A DNA stretch of 64,000 bases from Streptomyces sp. NBC_01232 (GTDB taxonomy: Bacteria > Actinomycetota > Actinomycetes > Streptomycetales > Streptomycetaceae), in NCBI RefSeq assembly GCF_035989885.1, contig NZ_CP108518.1:6191001-6255000 (forward strand), in the 5' to 3' direction. Position 1 is the first letter of the stretch; each line of letters begins with the position of its first letter. The notes beneath the pieces are model-generated. The model ran no database searches and had not been told where the DNA came from. It was given only the letters and a program-made list of their open reading frames with translations. Both the position numbers and the translations under genes were made by a program. Shown here in pieces: positions 26,119 to 34,529 of the stretch.

Positions 26119-26220
26119 ATGTCCGCGAACGCATTCCTCGCCCCGCGGCTCCACACCACCGGCCTCTGTACCGAGCCGGGCGCGTGTCCGGGCCGCTGTC
26201 CGGCCCCCGGCCGCGCCTGA
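26119..26220 (+). CDS. Cysteine-containing leader peptide of sulfonate operon
   Basis: A 33-residue ORF, MSANAFLAPRLHTTGLC and then two more cysteines (GACPGRC). All three Cys codons are TGT, which is uncommon in GC-rich Streptomyces genes that prefer TGC. The ATG sits at the predicted transcription start. The ORF ends 88 bp before two strong adjacent hairpins and 424 bp before the dioxygenase gene. Short Cys-rich leader ORFs that act as cysteine-responsive attenuators are known upstream of sulfur genes in actinobacteria. The same mechanism is inferred here. Confidence 0.6.
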   Translation: MSANAFLAPRLHTTGLCTEPGACPGRCPAPGRA

Positions 26221-26307
26221 CCGCGCCGATCCGGCGCCCCGCCTGACCGGTCCACCCGGTCCAGGACGGTCCCCCGGACCCGGCTCGCGCCCGCCCGACC
26301 CGCTCCC

Positions 26308-26346
26308 GTCCGGTGGTGCACCCCCAGGGGTGGTGCACCACCGGAC
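26308..26346 (+). promoter_or_regulatory. Leader hairpin 1
   Basis: Perfect 15-bp arms GTCCGGTGGTGCACC / GGTGCACCACCGGAC with a 9-base loop, between the leader peptide and the tauD-like gene. Immediately followed by hairpin 2. Confidence 0.7.
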
Positions 26347-26382
26347 AGGTGACCGCCCGGGCCCCGTCCGGGCGGTCACCTG
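26346..26382 (+). terminator. Leader hairpin 2, candidate attenuator terminator
   Basis: Perfect 15-bp arms CAGGTGACCGCCCGG / CCGGGCGGTCACCTG with a 7-base loop. It shares a base with hairpin 1. The remaining gap to 26644 holds only CACCCG-rich simple sequence and no gene. Confidence 0.65.
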
Positions 26383-26644
26383 CCGGGGCGGCACGTCTTC
26401 GCCGTCCGTGGTTCCGGGCGGGGCCGGGTCGCCCGAGGGCCTCCGCGGCCTCGGGCGGCCGGCTGCGTACCGCCTCGTCCCCGCACGACCGTGCACCCGT
26501 ACTCGTCACCGCACCCGCACCCGCACCCGTACTCGCACTCGTCACCGCACCCGTACCGCTCGGCGCAGCGCCGCGCCCTGCTGCTCCGTCACGCCATTTC
26601 TTCCGCTGCGGAAATAACTCAGCGCCCCGACCCAGGGAGTCCTC

Positions 26645-27586
26645 ATGGCCACTGCCACAACCACCGCCGCCACCACTACCGTCACCAGGATCGGCGGCCG
26701 CATCGGCGCCGAGATCGGCGGCGTACGGCTCGGCGGCGAGCTGCCCGACGGCACCGTCGCCGAGATCCGGGCCGCCCTCCTCGCCCACAAGGTCGTCTTC
26801 TTCCGCGGCCAGGACCACCTCGACGAGGCCTCGCACGAAGCCTTCGCCCAGCGGCTCGGTGCGCCCGTCGCGCACCCCACCGTCCCGTCCGCCGACGGCC
26901 GCTACGCCCTCGGCGTCGACTCCCACCACGGCGCCCGCGCCAACCAGTGGCACACCGACGTCACCTTCGTCCCCGCCTACCCCGCCTTCTCCATCCTCCG
27001 CGCCGTCACCGTCCCCCCGTACGGCGGCAACACCCTCTGGGCCAACACGGCCACCGCCTACAGCAACCTCCCCGAGCCGCTCCGCGCCCTCGCCGACAGC
27101 CTGCGCGCCGTCCACTCCAACGAGTACGACTACGCCGCCCTGAAGCCCGACGCGCTCCCCGAGGCCCTGGCCCAGTACCGCGAGGTGTTCACCTCCACCA
27201 AGTTCCTCACCGAGCACCCGCTGGTCCGCGTCCACCCCGAGACCGGCGAGCGCACCCTGCTCCTCGGCAACTTCGTCCAGCGGATCAACGGCCTCACCGG
27301 CCGCGACTCCCGCGCCCTCCAGGACCTCTTCCAGTCGCACATCGAGAGCCCCGAGAACACCGTCCGCTGGCAGTGGCGGGCCGGCGACGTCGCGATCTGG
27401 GACAACCGCGCCACCCAGCACTACGGCGTGGACGACTCCGACGACCACGAGCGCACCCTGCGCCGCGTCACCGTCGACGGCGACGTCCCGGTCGGCCCCG
27501 ACGGCGAGCCCTCCCGGCTGATCAGCCCGGAGGCCGTCCCGGACCCGGCCTTCGGCATCGCTTCCGGAGCCTCCACCACCGCCTGA
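26645..27586 (+). CDS. TauD/TfdA-family dioxygenase
   Basis: A 313-residue Fe(II)/2-oxoglutarate dioxygenase. Iron ligands are visible in NQWHTDVTF (His and Asp, about 100-108) and ATQHYGV (distal His, about 257). The 2-oxoglutarate-binding Arg is in TLRRVTVDG. Such enzymes release sulfite or sulfate from taurine, other sulfonates or alkyl sulfates. The gene is first in an operon with ssuE-like, ABC transporter and flavin monooxygenase genes, which fits sulfur scavenging. RBS AGGGAG lies 6 bases before the ATG. The exact substrate is not determinable. Confidence 0.92.
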   Translation: MATATTTAATTTVTRIGGRIGAEIGGVRLGGELPDGTVAEIRAALLAHKVVFFRGQDHLDEASHEAFAQRLGAPVAHPTVPSADGRYALGVDSHHGARANQWHTDVTFVPAYPAFSILRAVTVPPYGGNTLWANTATAYSNLPEPLRALADSLRAVHSNEYDYAALKPDALPEALAQYREVFTSTKFLTEHPLVRVHPETGERTLLLGNFVQRINGLTGRDSRALQDLFQSHIESPENTVRWQWRAGDVAIWDNRATQHYGVDDSDDHERTLRRVTVDGDVPVGPDGEPSRLISPEAVPDPAFGIASGASTTA

Positions 27587-27622
27587 TCCCCCCGCTCCCC
27601 GTACGAATCCCAAGGAGCCCCC

Positions 27623-28180
27623 GTGCCCAGCCTGCTCGCCATCACCGGCAGCCCCTCCGCCCACTCCCGCACCGCCGTCGTCGCCGACCACGTGCTGCGC
27701 CGCCTGGCCCACTCCGGCTTCGAGACCGCCCATCTCTCCGTGCGCGACCTCCCCGCCGCCGACCTCCTCGCCGCCCGCCGCGGCGAGCCCGGGATCCGCC
27801 GGGCGCTCGAGGCCGTCGCCGAGGCCGACGGCCTGGTCATCGCGACCCCGGTCTACAAGGCCTCGTACACCGGACTGCTCAAGGCCTTCCTCGACCTGCT
27901 CCCGCAGGACGGCCTCGACGGCAAGACGGTCCTGCCGCTCGCCACCGGTGGCAGCCTCGCCCACGTCCTGACCATCGACTACGCCCTGCGCCCCGTGCTC
28001 GCCGCCCTCGGCGCCCGGCACGTCACCGCCGGCCGGTTCGTCCTGGACTCCTCCGTCGAGCGCGGATCCGGCCCCGACCGGCTGCGGCCCGAGGCCGAAC
28101 TGGACCTCTACCAGGCCGTCGACGAGTTCTCCGCCGCCCTGCGTTCGACGCCCACCGCCGCCCTCACCGCAACCCCGTAA
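27623..28180 (+). CDS. ssuE: NADPH-dependent FMN reductase, SsuE-like
   Basis: A 185-residue flavodoxin-fold reductase. The FMN phosphate loop is ITGSPSAHSRTA (about 7-18), followed by ATPVYKASYTGLLKAFLD (about 74-91) and LATGGS. It supplies reduced FMN to the two-component monooxygenase encoded downstream (32704-34035). It starts 36 bp after the dioxygenase gene with AAGGAG upstream. Confidence 0.92.
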   Translation: MPSLLAITGSPSAHSRTAVVADHVLRRLAHSGFETAHLSVRDLPAADLLAARRGEPGIRRALEAVAEADGLVIATPVYKASYTGLLKAFLDLLPQDGLDGKTVLPLATGGSLAHVLTIDYALRPVLAALGARHVTAGRFVLDSSVERGSGPDRLRPEAELDLYQAVDEFSAALRSTPTAALTATP

Positions 28181-28225
28181 CACCGCCACCACGCAGGCCC
28201 GTACCCGTACCGACAAGGAACCGTC

Positions 28226-29260
28226 ATGCCCGCAGCCTTCACCTCGACCACCACCTCCCGACGCCAGTTCCTCGCCCTGCTCGGCATCTCGGCGGCCGCG
28301 GTGAGCTGCGGCACGGCCACCGCGGGCAGCAGCGGTTCCGGCGCCCAGATCAAGACCCTGAAGTACCAGGGTTCGGTCGGTGCCGTCACGTTGCCCGAAC
28401 TCGCGGCCGACCTCGGTTACTTGGAGGACCTCAAGCTGGAGTGGGTCGGCAACACCATCAGCGGCCCGCAGGACATCCAGTCCGCCGCCACCGGCCAGAC
28501 CCACTTCGGCGGCGCCTTCAACGGCGCGATCGTCAAACTCGCCTCCAGCAAGGCCCCCATCAAGGCCGTCATCTCCTACTACGGCGTCGACGAGCACTCG
28601 TACAGCGGCTACTACGTCCTGGAGGACAGCCCGATCCGCTCCGCCCGCGACCTCCTCGGCAAGAAGGTCGGCATGAACACCCTGGGTGCGCACTCCCAGG
28701 CCGTCCTCGACATCTACCTGAGCCGCAACGGCCTCGCCAAGGCCGACTCCTCGAAGGTCGAGTCGCTCGTGGTGCCGCCCGTCAACACCGACCAGGTGCT
28801 GCGCCAGAAGCAGATCGACGTGGGCGTGCTGGGCGGCATCCTGCGCGACAAGGCCGTGGCGGCCGGCGGGATCAGGCCGCTGTTCAGCGACTTCGACCTG
28901 CTCGGCAAGTTCAGCGCCGGCTCCTACATCATGACCGAGCGCTTCATCAAGCAGAACCCGGACACCGCACGGACCTTCGTGACCGGCGTGGCCAAGGCCA
29001 TCGAGTGGGCCCGCACCACCCCGCGCGAGGAGGTCATCGCCCGGCAGACCGAGATCGTCAAGAAGCGCGGCCGCAACGAGGACGCCTCGACCCTCCAGTA
29101 CTGGCGCTCGTACGGGGTCGCCGAGACGGGCGGCCGGATCGAGGACAAGGAGTTCCAGCTCTGGCTGGACTGGCTCGGCGAGCGCGGCGACATCAAGCCG
29201 GGACAGCTGAAGCCCGCCGACCTCTACACGAACGAGTTCAACGGCTTCGGGAAGGGCTGA
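28226..29260 (+). CDS. ssuA: Sulfonate ABC transporter substrate-binding lipoprotein
   Basis: 344 residues. The N-terminus has a twin-arginine signal (TSRRQFLALLG) followed by a lipobox ending in Cys (AAVSCG, about residue 29), so it is probably a Tat-exported lipoprotein. The mature part is an NMT1/SsuA-type binding protein (LGYLEDLKLEWVGNTISGPQDIQSAATGQTHFGGAF and later VNTDQVLRQKQIDVGVLGG). It delivers sulfonates or sulfate esters to the SsuB/SsuC complex. Confidence 0.92.
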   Translation: MPAAFTSTTTSRRQFLALLGISAAAVSCGTATAGSSGSGAQIKTLKYQGSVGAVTLPELAADLGYLEDLKLEWVGNTISGPQDIQSAATGQTHFGGAFNGAIVKLASSKAPIKAVISYYGVDEHSYSGYYVLEDSPIRSARDLLGKKVGMNTLGAHSQAVLDIYLSRNGLAKADSSKVESLVVPPVNTDQVLRQKQIDVGVLGGILRDKAVAAGGIRPLFSDFDLLGKFSAGSYIMTERFIKQNPDTARTFVTGVAKAIEWARTTPREEVIARQTEIVKKRGRNEDASTLQYWRSYGVAETGGRIEDKEFQLWLDWLGERGDIKPGQLKPADLYTNEFNGFGKG

Positions 29261-29266
29261 TCCGCC

Positions 29267-30088
29267 ATGGCGAAGATCGTGTTCGAGGAAGTGACCAAGA
29301 CCTTCCCGACCAAGGACAGGAAGAGCAAGGAGCAGTTCACCGCACTCGACGGCATCGACCTGGAGATCGAGGCGGGGGAGTTCGTGGTGGTCGTGGGCCC
29401 CAGCGGCTGCGGCAAGTCCACCCTCCTGGACCTGCTCGGCGGGCTGACCCGGCCGACGTCCGGGCGGATCCTGCTCGACGGAAAGCCGATCACCGGGCCC
29501 GGCCTGGACCGGGGCATCGTCTTCCAGCAGTACGCGCTGCTGCCGTGGCGCACGGCGCTCGGCAACGTGGAGTTCGGCCTGGAGGCGACCGGCGTCCCGC
29601 GCCGCGAGCGCAGTTCGAGGGCCCGGGAGTTCCTGGACCTGGTCGGCCTCACCGGCTTCGAGGACCGGCACCCGCACGAACTGTCCGGCGGCATGCGCCA
29701 GCGCGTGGCCATCGCCCGCTCGCTGGCCTACGACCCGGACGTGCTGCTGATGGACGAGCCGTTCGCCGCGCTCGACGCGCAGACCCGCGAGTCCCTCCAG
29801 GACGAGCTGCGGCGCATCTGGCAGCGCACCGGCAAGACCGTCGTCTTCATCACGCACGGCATCGAGGAGGCGGTCTACCTCGGCCAGAAGGTGGCCGTCA
29901 TGACCTCCCGTCCGGGCCGTGTCAAGGAGATCGTCCCGGTCTCCTTCGGCGCCCGCGGCGCCGGTTTCCTGGGCGAGGACCTGCGTTCCAGCCCCGAGTT
30001 CGCCCGGTATCGCCACGAGATCTGGACCCTGCTCCACGACGAGGTGGCCCGCGCCCAGCAACTGGAGAAGGAAGAGGCCACCGTATGA
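29267..30088 (+). CDS. ssuB: Sulfonate ABC transporter ATPase
   Basis: A 273-residue ATPase with Walker A GPSGCGKST (about 45-53), Q-loop FQQYALLPW, signature LSGGMRQRVAIARSL (about 140), Walker B VLLMDEPFAALD (about 161) and H-loop ITHGIEEA. It starts 6 bp after ssuA and overlaps ssuC by ATGA. Confidence 0.95.
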   Translation: MAKIVFEEVTKTFPTKDRKSKEQFTALDGIDLEIEAGEFVVVVGPSGCGKSTLLDLLGGLTRPTSGRILLDGKPITGPGLDRGIVFQQYALLPWRTALGNVEFGLEATGVPRRERSSRAREFLDLVGLTGFEDRHPHELSGGMRQRVAIARSLAYDPDVLLMDEPFAALDAQTRESLQDELRRIWQRTGKTVVFITHGIEEAVYLGQKVAVMTSRPGRVKEIVPVSFGARGAGFLGEDLRSSPEFARYRHEIWTLLHDEVARAQQLEKEEATV

Positions 30089-31083
30089 CCACGAACATCA
30101 CCACGCCCGCCACCGACGCCCCCGCAAGGCCTGCCGAGGAGGTACGTGGCTCCGCGGGGGCGCCGGTGACCCCGGCCCCGACCCCGGCCCCGACTCCGCC
30201 TCCGGCCCAGGCCCCGTCCGCCCCGGAGACCGGCACGGCGGATCCCGCCGATCCCGTACGCGGCTCCGACGGCCCGGCCCCGCGGCCCGCAGGGCGGCCG
30301 GCCCGCCGCCCGGCCCGGACCCTGGGCCGGTGGCTGCGCGCCGCCGCCCTGCGGTCGGCGGCCCTCGTCGCCCTGCTCGCCCTCTGGGAGACCGCGCCCC
30401 GCCTCGGCCTGGTCGACGCCACCTTCCTGCCGCCGGTCAGCGAGGTCGCCACGGCCTGGTGGGACCTCCTGGGCAACGGCCAGCTCGGCCAGCACACCCG
30501 GGCCAGCCTCGCCCGCTCCTTCGGCGGCTTCGGCATCGCCGTCGTCGTCGCGGTCCCGCTCGGCCTGCTCATCGGCTGGTACCGGCCGGTGGCCGCGTTC
30601 CTCGGCCCGCTGCTGGAGGTGTTCCGCAACACCGCCGCGCTGGCCCTGCTCCCGGTCTTCGTGCTGCTGCTCGGCATCGGCGAGACCTCGAAGGTCTCGA
30701 TCGTCGTCTACGCCTGCCTCTGGCCGGTCCTGCTGAACACCATCAGCGCGGTGGGCAATGCCGACCCCACCCTGGTCCGACTGGCCCGCTCGATGGACCT
30801 GTCCACCCCGCGGCTCTTCCAGAAGGTGATCCTGCCGTCCTCCGTGCCGGCCATCTTCACCGGCATCCGGCTGGCCGGAGCGGTCTCCATCCTCGTGCTG
30901 GTGGCCGCCGAGATGATCGGCGCCAAGGCGGGCCTCGGCTACCTGATCAACGCCTCGCAGTACAACTTCGCGATCCCGCAGATGTACGCGGGCATCATCA
31001 CCATCTCCGCCGTCGGCGTGGCCTTCAACCAGCTGCTGGTCACCGTCGAACGCCGTCTGAGCACCTGGCGCGTCCCCGCCTGA
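30085..31083 (+). CDS. ssuC: Sulfonate ABC transporter permease
   Basis: 332 residues. The first 80 or so are a Pro/Ala-rich extension (PAPTPAPTPPPAQAPSAPETG) unusual for the family. Then come about six membrane segments and the EAA-type loop (LVRLARSMDLSTPRLFQKVILPSSVPAIFTGIRLA, about 230-265). The start overlaps the ssuB stop (ATGA). The stop codon lies exactly at the left junction of the IS110 element: the first T belongs to the presumed CT core, and GA is shared by microhomology. Confidence 0.93.
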   Translation: MTTNITTPATDAPARPAEEVRGSAGAPVTPAPTPAPTPPPAQAPSAPETGTADPADPVRGSDGPAPRPAGRPARRPARTLGRWLRAAALRSAALVALLALWETAPRLGLVDATFLPPVSEVATAWWDLLGNGQLGQHTRASLARSFGGFGIAVVVAVPLGLLIGWYRPVAAFLGPLLEVFRNTAALALLPVFVLLLGIGETSKVSIVVYACLWPVLLNTISAVGNADPTLVRLARSMDLSTPRLFQKVILPSSVPAIFTGIRLAGAVSILVLVAAEMIGAKAGLGYLINASQYNFAIPQMYAGIITISAVGVAFNQLLVTVERRLSTWRVPA

Positions 31084-31089
31084 CGTCCC

Positions 31090-31340
31090 CCGTTATGTTT
31101 TTCGCGGTCCTGCAATGGGGCCGCTGGCCTCCGGGCCCGGTATGACTGTGTCCCCTCTGTCGAACGGATGACCTGGGGGGTGGTGTCGCCGGGTCCGTGG
31201 GGTGCCGTCGGAGACGCTGATGAGAGACCCGACCACCGCCCGGCCCGGCGCAATGCCGGGCAGAAGCGTGGGCGGCAGGTCTGCATAACGTGGATGCGCG
31301 AGCACGGTGCCAACGCAGAGGCCGGCCAGGTCAACCACCC
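31090..31340 (+). ncRNA. Candidate bridge RNA region of IS110
   Basis: The non-coding left end of IS110 elements is known to encode a structured bridge RNA that binds the transposase and pairs with target and donor DNA. This stretch is the right size and place and contains a clear 7-bp hairpin (GCCCGGC / GCCGGGC, 31243-31261). The RNA limits are not determined. Confidence 0.35.
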
Positions 31341-31352
31341 AGGAGGGGTGCG

Positions 31353-32567
31353 ATGTTAGACACCGGCGATGTGGGCGTCTTCCTGGGTATGGACGTCGGC
31401 AAGACCGCCCATCACGGCCACGGGCTGACGCCGGCGGGCAAGAAAGTCTTCGACAAGCCGATGCCCAACAGCGAACCGAAACTGCGGGCCGTCTTCGACA
31501 AGCTGATCGCGAAGTTCGGCACGGTGCTGGTGATCGTGGACCAGCCCGCATCGATCGGCGCTCTGCCGCTGACCGTCGCCCGCGACGCGGGCTGCGAGGT
31601 CGCCTACCTGCCCGGACTCGCCATGCGCCGGATCGCCGACCTGTATCCGGGAGAGGCAAAAACCGACGCGAAGGACGCGGCGGTGATCGCGGACGCCGCC
31701 CGCACCATGCCGCACGTCCTGCGGTCGCTGGAGCTGACGGACGAGATCACCGCCGAGCTCACGGTGCTGACCGGCTTCGACCAGGACCTCGCCGCCGAAG
31801 CCACCCGCACCAGCAACCGGATACGCGGCCTGCTCACCCAGTTCCACCCGTCGCTGGAGCGCGTTCTCGGGCCCCGGCTGGACCACCCGGCCGTCACCTG
31901 GCTCCTCGAGCGCCACGGATCTCCGGCCGCTCTGCGCAAAGCCGGCCGCCGCAGACTCGTCGAACTCATCCGCCCGAAGGCCCCACGCATGGCCGCGCGG
32001 CTGATCGACGAGGTCTTCGACGCTCTCGACGAGCAGACCGTCGTGGTCCCGGGAACCGGCACCCTCGACATCGTGATCCCGTCCCTGGCGGCCTCGCTCG
32101 CGGCGGTTCACGACCAGCGTCGGGCACTGGAAGCCCAGATCAGCAGCCTGCTGGAGGCTCACCCTCTTCACCCGGTCCTGACCTCGATGCCGGGAGTCGG
32201 AGTCAGGACCGCCGCCGTCCTGCTGGTCACCGTCGGCGACGGCACCAGTTTTCCCAGCGCCGCCCACCTCGCCTCCTACTCCGGTCTCGCCCCGACGACG
32301 AAGTCGTCCGGGACCTCGATCCACGGCGAACACGCACCACGAGGCGGAAACCGGCAGCTCAAACGCGCCATGTTCCTCTCCGCCTTCGCCTGCATGAACG
32401 CCGACCCGGCCTCCCGCACCTACTACGACCGGCAACGCGCCCGCGGGAAAACCCACACCCAGGCTCTCCTCCGCCTCGCCCGCCAACGCATCAGCGTCCT
32501 GTTCGCCATGCTCCGAGACGGCACCTTCTACGAGTCCAGAATCCCCGCCGTCACCCTCGCCGCATGA
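31353..32567 (+). CDS. IS110-family transposase
   Basis: A 404-residue recombinase. The N-terminal DEDD (RuvC-like) domain has GMDVGKTAHHG (about 10-20), VIVDQPAS (about 62) and KTDAKDAAVIADAAR (about 104-118). The C-terminal Tnp domain has TSMPGVGVRTAAVLL (about 288), LASYSGLAP and the serine region SGTSIHGEH. ATG 31353 has AGGAGG at a good distance. Codon 2 is TTA, so expression may depend on bldA tRNA. The gene appears intact and is oriented with the host operon. Confidence 0.93.
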   Translation: MLDTGDVGVFLGMDVGKTAHHGHGLTPAGKKVFDKPMPNSEPKLRAVFDKLIAKFGTVLVIVDQPASIGALPLTVARDAGCEVAYLPGLAMRRIADLYPGEAKTDAKDAAVIADAARTMPHVLRSLELTDEITAELTVLTGFDQDLAAEATRTSNRIRGLLTQFHPSLERVLGPRLDHPAVTWLLERHGSPAALRKAGRRRLVELIRPKAPRMAARLIDEVFDALDEQTVVVPGTGTLDIVIPSLAASLAAVHDQRRALEAQISSLLEAHPLHPVLTSMPGVGVRTAAVLLVTVGDGTSFPSAAHLASYSGLAPTTKSSGTSIHGEHAPRGGNRQLKRAMFLSAFACMNADPASRTYYDRQRARGKTHTQALLRLARQRISVLFAMLRDGTFYESRIPAVTLAA

Positions 32568-32703
32568 CCATCCCAAACGGTCCCATACCCGACACCACGT
32601 CCTTGACGAAAGACATAGAGACACCCCCCTGACGCCCGCGCCTGACGCCCGCGCCGTCCGGGCCCGCCACCGCACGCAACGCCACCGAACACAGGGAACA
32701 GCC

Positions 32704-34035
32704 ATGACCGCGAACCGCACCCTCCACCTCAACGCCTTCCTGATGAACGCCGGTCACCACGACGCCGCCTGGCGCCACCCCGACAGCCGGCCCGAGCGGA
32801 TCACCGACCTGCGCTACTTCCAGGACCTGGCCCGCACCGCCGAGCGCGGCCTGCTCGACTCGATCTTCTTCGCCGACGGGGTCGCCCTGTGGGGCAAGGC
32901 CCGCCACAACGCCCTCGGCGGATTCGAGCCGCTCACGCTGCTCTCCGCCATCGCCGCCGTCACCGAGCACATCGGGCTCATCGCCACCGTCTCCACCACC
33001 TTCAACGAGCCCTACAACCTGGCACGCAAGTTCGCCTCCCTCGACCACATCAGCGCAGGCCGCGCCGGCTGGAACATCGTCACCTCCGGCACCGTCGACG
33101 AGGCCCGCAACTTCAACCGCGACGAACACCTGGAGCACCACCTCCGCTACGAACGCGCCCGCGAGTTCCTGGACGTTGCCACCAAGCTCTGGGACAGCTG
33201 GGAGGACGACGCGATCGTCCTCGACAAGGAGCGCGGCATCTACGCCGACACCGACAAGCTGCACCCCGCCGCCCACCGCGGCGAGCACTTCGGCGTCGCC
33301 GGCCCGCTCAACGTCCCGCGCTCCCCCCAGGGGTACCCGCTGCTCGTGCAGGCCGGTTCCTCCGAGGACGGCAAGGAGTTCGCCGCCCAGTACGCCGAGG
33401 CCGTGTTCACGGCCCAGCAGACCCTCGCCGACGGCCAGACCTTCTACAAGGACCTCAAGTCCCGCCTGGCCAAGTACGGACGTACCGAGAACGACCTGCT
33501 CGTCCTGCCCGGCATCGCCCCCGTCATCGGATCCACCGAGGCCGAGGCGAAGGCCCTGGAGCAGCAGCTCACCGACCTCCAGGTGCCGGAGTACGGGCTC
33601 GCCCAGCTTTCCGGGATGCTGAACGTGGACCTCACCGGCCTGCCGCTGGACGGCCCGCTCCCGGACCTGCCCGAGGAGCGGGACATCAACGGCAACAAGA
33701 GCCGCTTCACCCTCGTCGCCGAGCTCGCCCGCCGCGACGGCCTCACCCTGCGCCCGCTGATCGCCCGCCTCGGCGCCGGCCGCGGCCACCGCGTCTTCGC
33801 CGGCACCCCCGAGCAGATCGCCGACCAGCTGCAGGAGTGGTTCACGCAAGGGGCCGCCGACGGCTTCAACATCATGGCGCCGGTCCTGCCCACCGGCCTG
33901 ACCGCCTTCGTCGACCACGTCGTGCCGATCCTGCAGCGGCGCGGGCTCTTCCGCACCGAGTACACCGGCGCCACCCTGCGCGAGAACTACGGCCTCGGCC
34001 GGCCGGCCAACCGGCACACACGGGCAGGCGCATGA
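32704..34035 (+). CDS. NtaA/SnaA/DszA-type FMN-dependent monooxygenase
   Basis: A 443-residue bacterial-luciferase-like enzyme. Family features include FLMNAGHHDAAWRHPDS (about 12-28), ARTAERGLLDSIFFADG (about 46-62), GRAGWNIVTSG (about 119-129) and LVQAGSSEDGKEFAAQYAEAVF (about 217-238). It needs FMNH2, presumably from the SsuE-like reductase upstream. In a sulfonate operon it probably cleaves a C-S bond. The IS110 element separates it from the rest of the operon. It overlaps the following flavoprotein remnant by ATGA. Confidence 0.92.
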   Translation: MTANRTLHLNAFLMNAGHHDAAWRHPDSRPERITDLRYFQDLARTAERGLLDSIFFADGVALWGKARHNALGGFEPLTLLSAIAAVTEHIGLIATVSTTFNEPYNLARKFASLDHISAGRAGWNIVTSGTVDEARNFNRDEHLEHHLRYERAREFLDVATKLWDSWEDDAIVLDKERGIYADTDKLHPAAHRGEHFGVAGPLNVPRSPQGYPLLVQAGSSEDGKEFAAQYAEAVFTAQQTLADGQTFYKDLKSRLAKYGRTENDLLVLPGIAPVIGSTEAEAKALEQQLTDLQVPEYGLAQLSGMLNVDLTGLPLDGPLPDLPEERDINGNKSRFTLVAELARRDGLTLRPLIARLGAGRGHRVFAGTPEQIADQLQEWFTQGAADGFNIMAPVLPTGLTAFVDHVVPILQRRGLFRTEYTGATLRENYGLGRPANRHTRAGA

Positions 34036-34485
34036 CCGAGTACGCCGCCGACGTCCTCGTCGTCGGCGGCGGACCGGCCGCCACCTGGGCCGCCGGGGCG
34101 GGAGCCCGGTTCGTCCTCGCCGACAAGGGCTACCGCGGTACGAGCGGCGCCAAGGCCGCGGGCGGCACCGGTGTCTGGTACGTCCCGCCCGAGCCCGCCG
34201 CCCGGGAGGCCGCCATGGCCTCCCGGGAGGGCCTCGGCGGATAACCGGCGGACCGCCGCTGGATGGCCCGGGTCCTCGACGCCACCTACGACCGGATGAA
34301 CGAACCGGCCGCGCGGGGGCGTTACCCGTTCCCCACCGGCCCCGACGGGCAGCCGCTCCGGGGCGGCCTGCAGGGACCCGGGTACATGCGGCGGATGCGC
34401 ATCCGGATCCGCGCCCTCCTCAGCGGCGCCCTCGGCACCAACACCGACACCGGCGACGGCGCGCTGTTCGCCGCCGCCCCCTGCC
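34032..34485 (+). pseudogene. Decayed FAD-dependent oxidoreductase
   Basis: It begins as a normal flavoprotein: VLVVGGGPAATWAA (FAD-binding GxGxxA, about 11-24) and GTSGAKAAGGTG. It overlaps the monooxygenase stop by ATGA. An in-frame TAA ends it at 34242-34244, but homologous sequence continues in the same frame (RRWMARVLDATYDRMNEPAA, GRYPFPTGPDGQPLRGGLQG). After MRRMRIRIRA it jumps to SGALGTNTDTGDGALFAA, a segment that normally lies much later in fumarate-reductase-like flavoproteins, so an internal deletion is likely. The 3' part is missing. It was probably a redox partner in the sulfonate operon. Confidence 0.82.
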
Positions 34486-34529
34486 GCAGGACCCGGCCCC
34501 GGCGGCGCGCACGTGTGCCGCGCGGCGGC

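Larger units (their letters stand above)
31082..32630 (+). mobile_element. IS110-family insertion sequence
   Basis: About 1.55 kb between ssuC and the flavin monooxygenase gene. IS110 elements lack terminal inverted repeats and insert at a duplicated core dinucleotide. Here CTGACG occurs at both presumed ends (31080-31085 and 32629-32634), consistent with a CT core. Ends are inferred and could shift within this microhomology. It contains a 270-bp non-coding left end and one transposase gene. Confidence 0.75.

Noticed and set aside
25871..30061. Very long minus-strand open frame opposite the sulfonate operon
   Set aside because: High-GC third positions of the real plus-strand genes keep the antisense frame open; the translation is Gly/Ala/Val-rich with no domain, and the plus strand has clear family matches.
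34263..34485. Separate gene starting at MARVLDATYDRM
   Set aside because: It is in the same frame as, and homologous continuation of, the upstream flavoprotein fragment after a TAA; better explained as one pseudogene.
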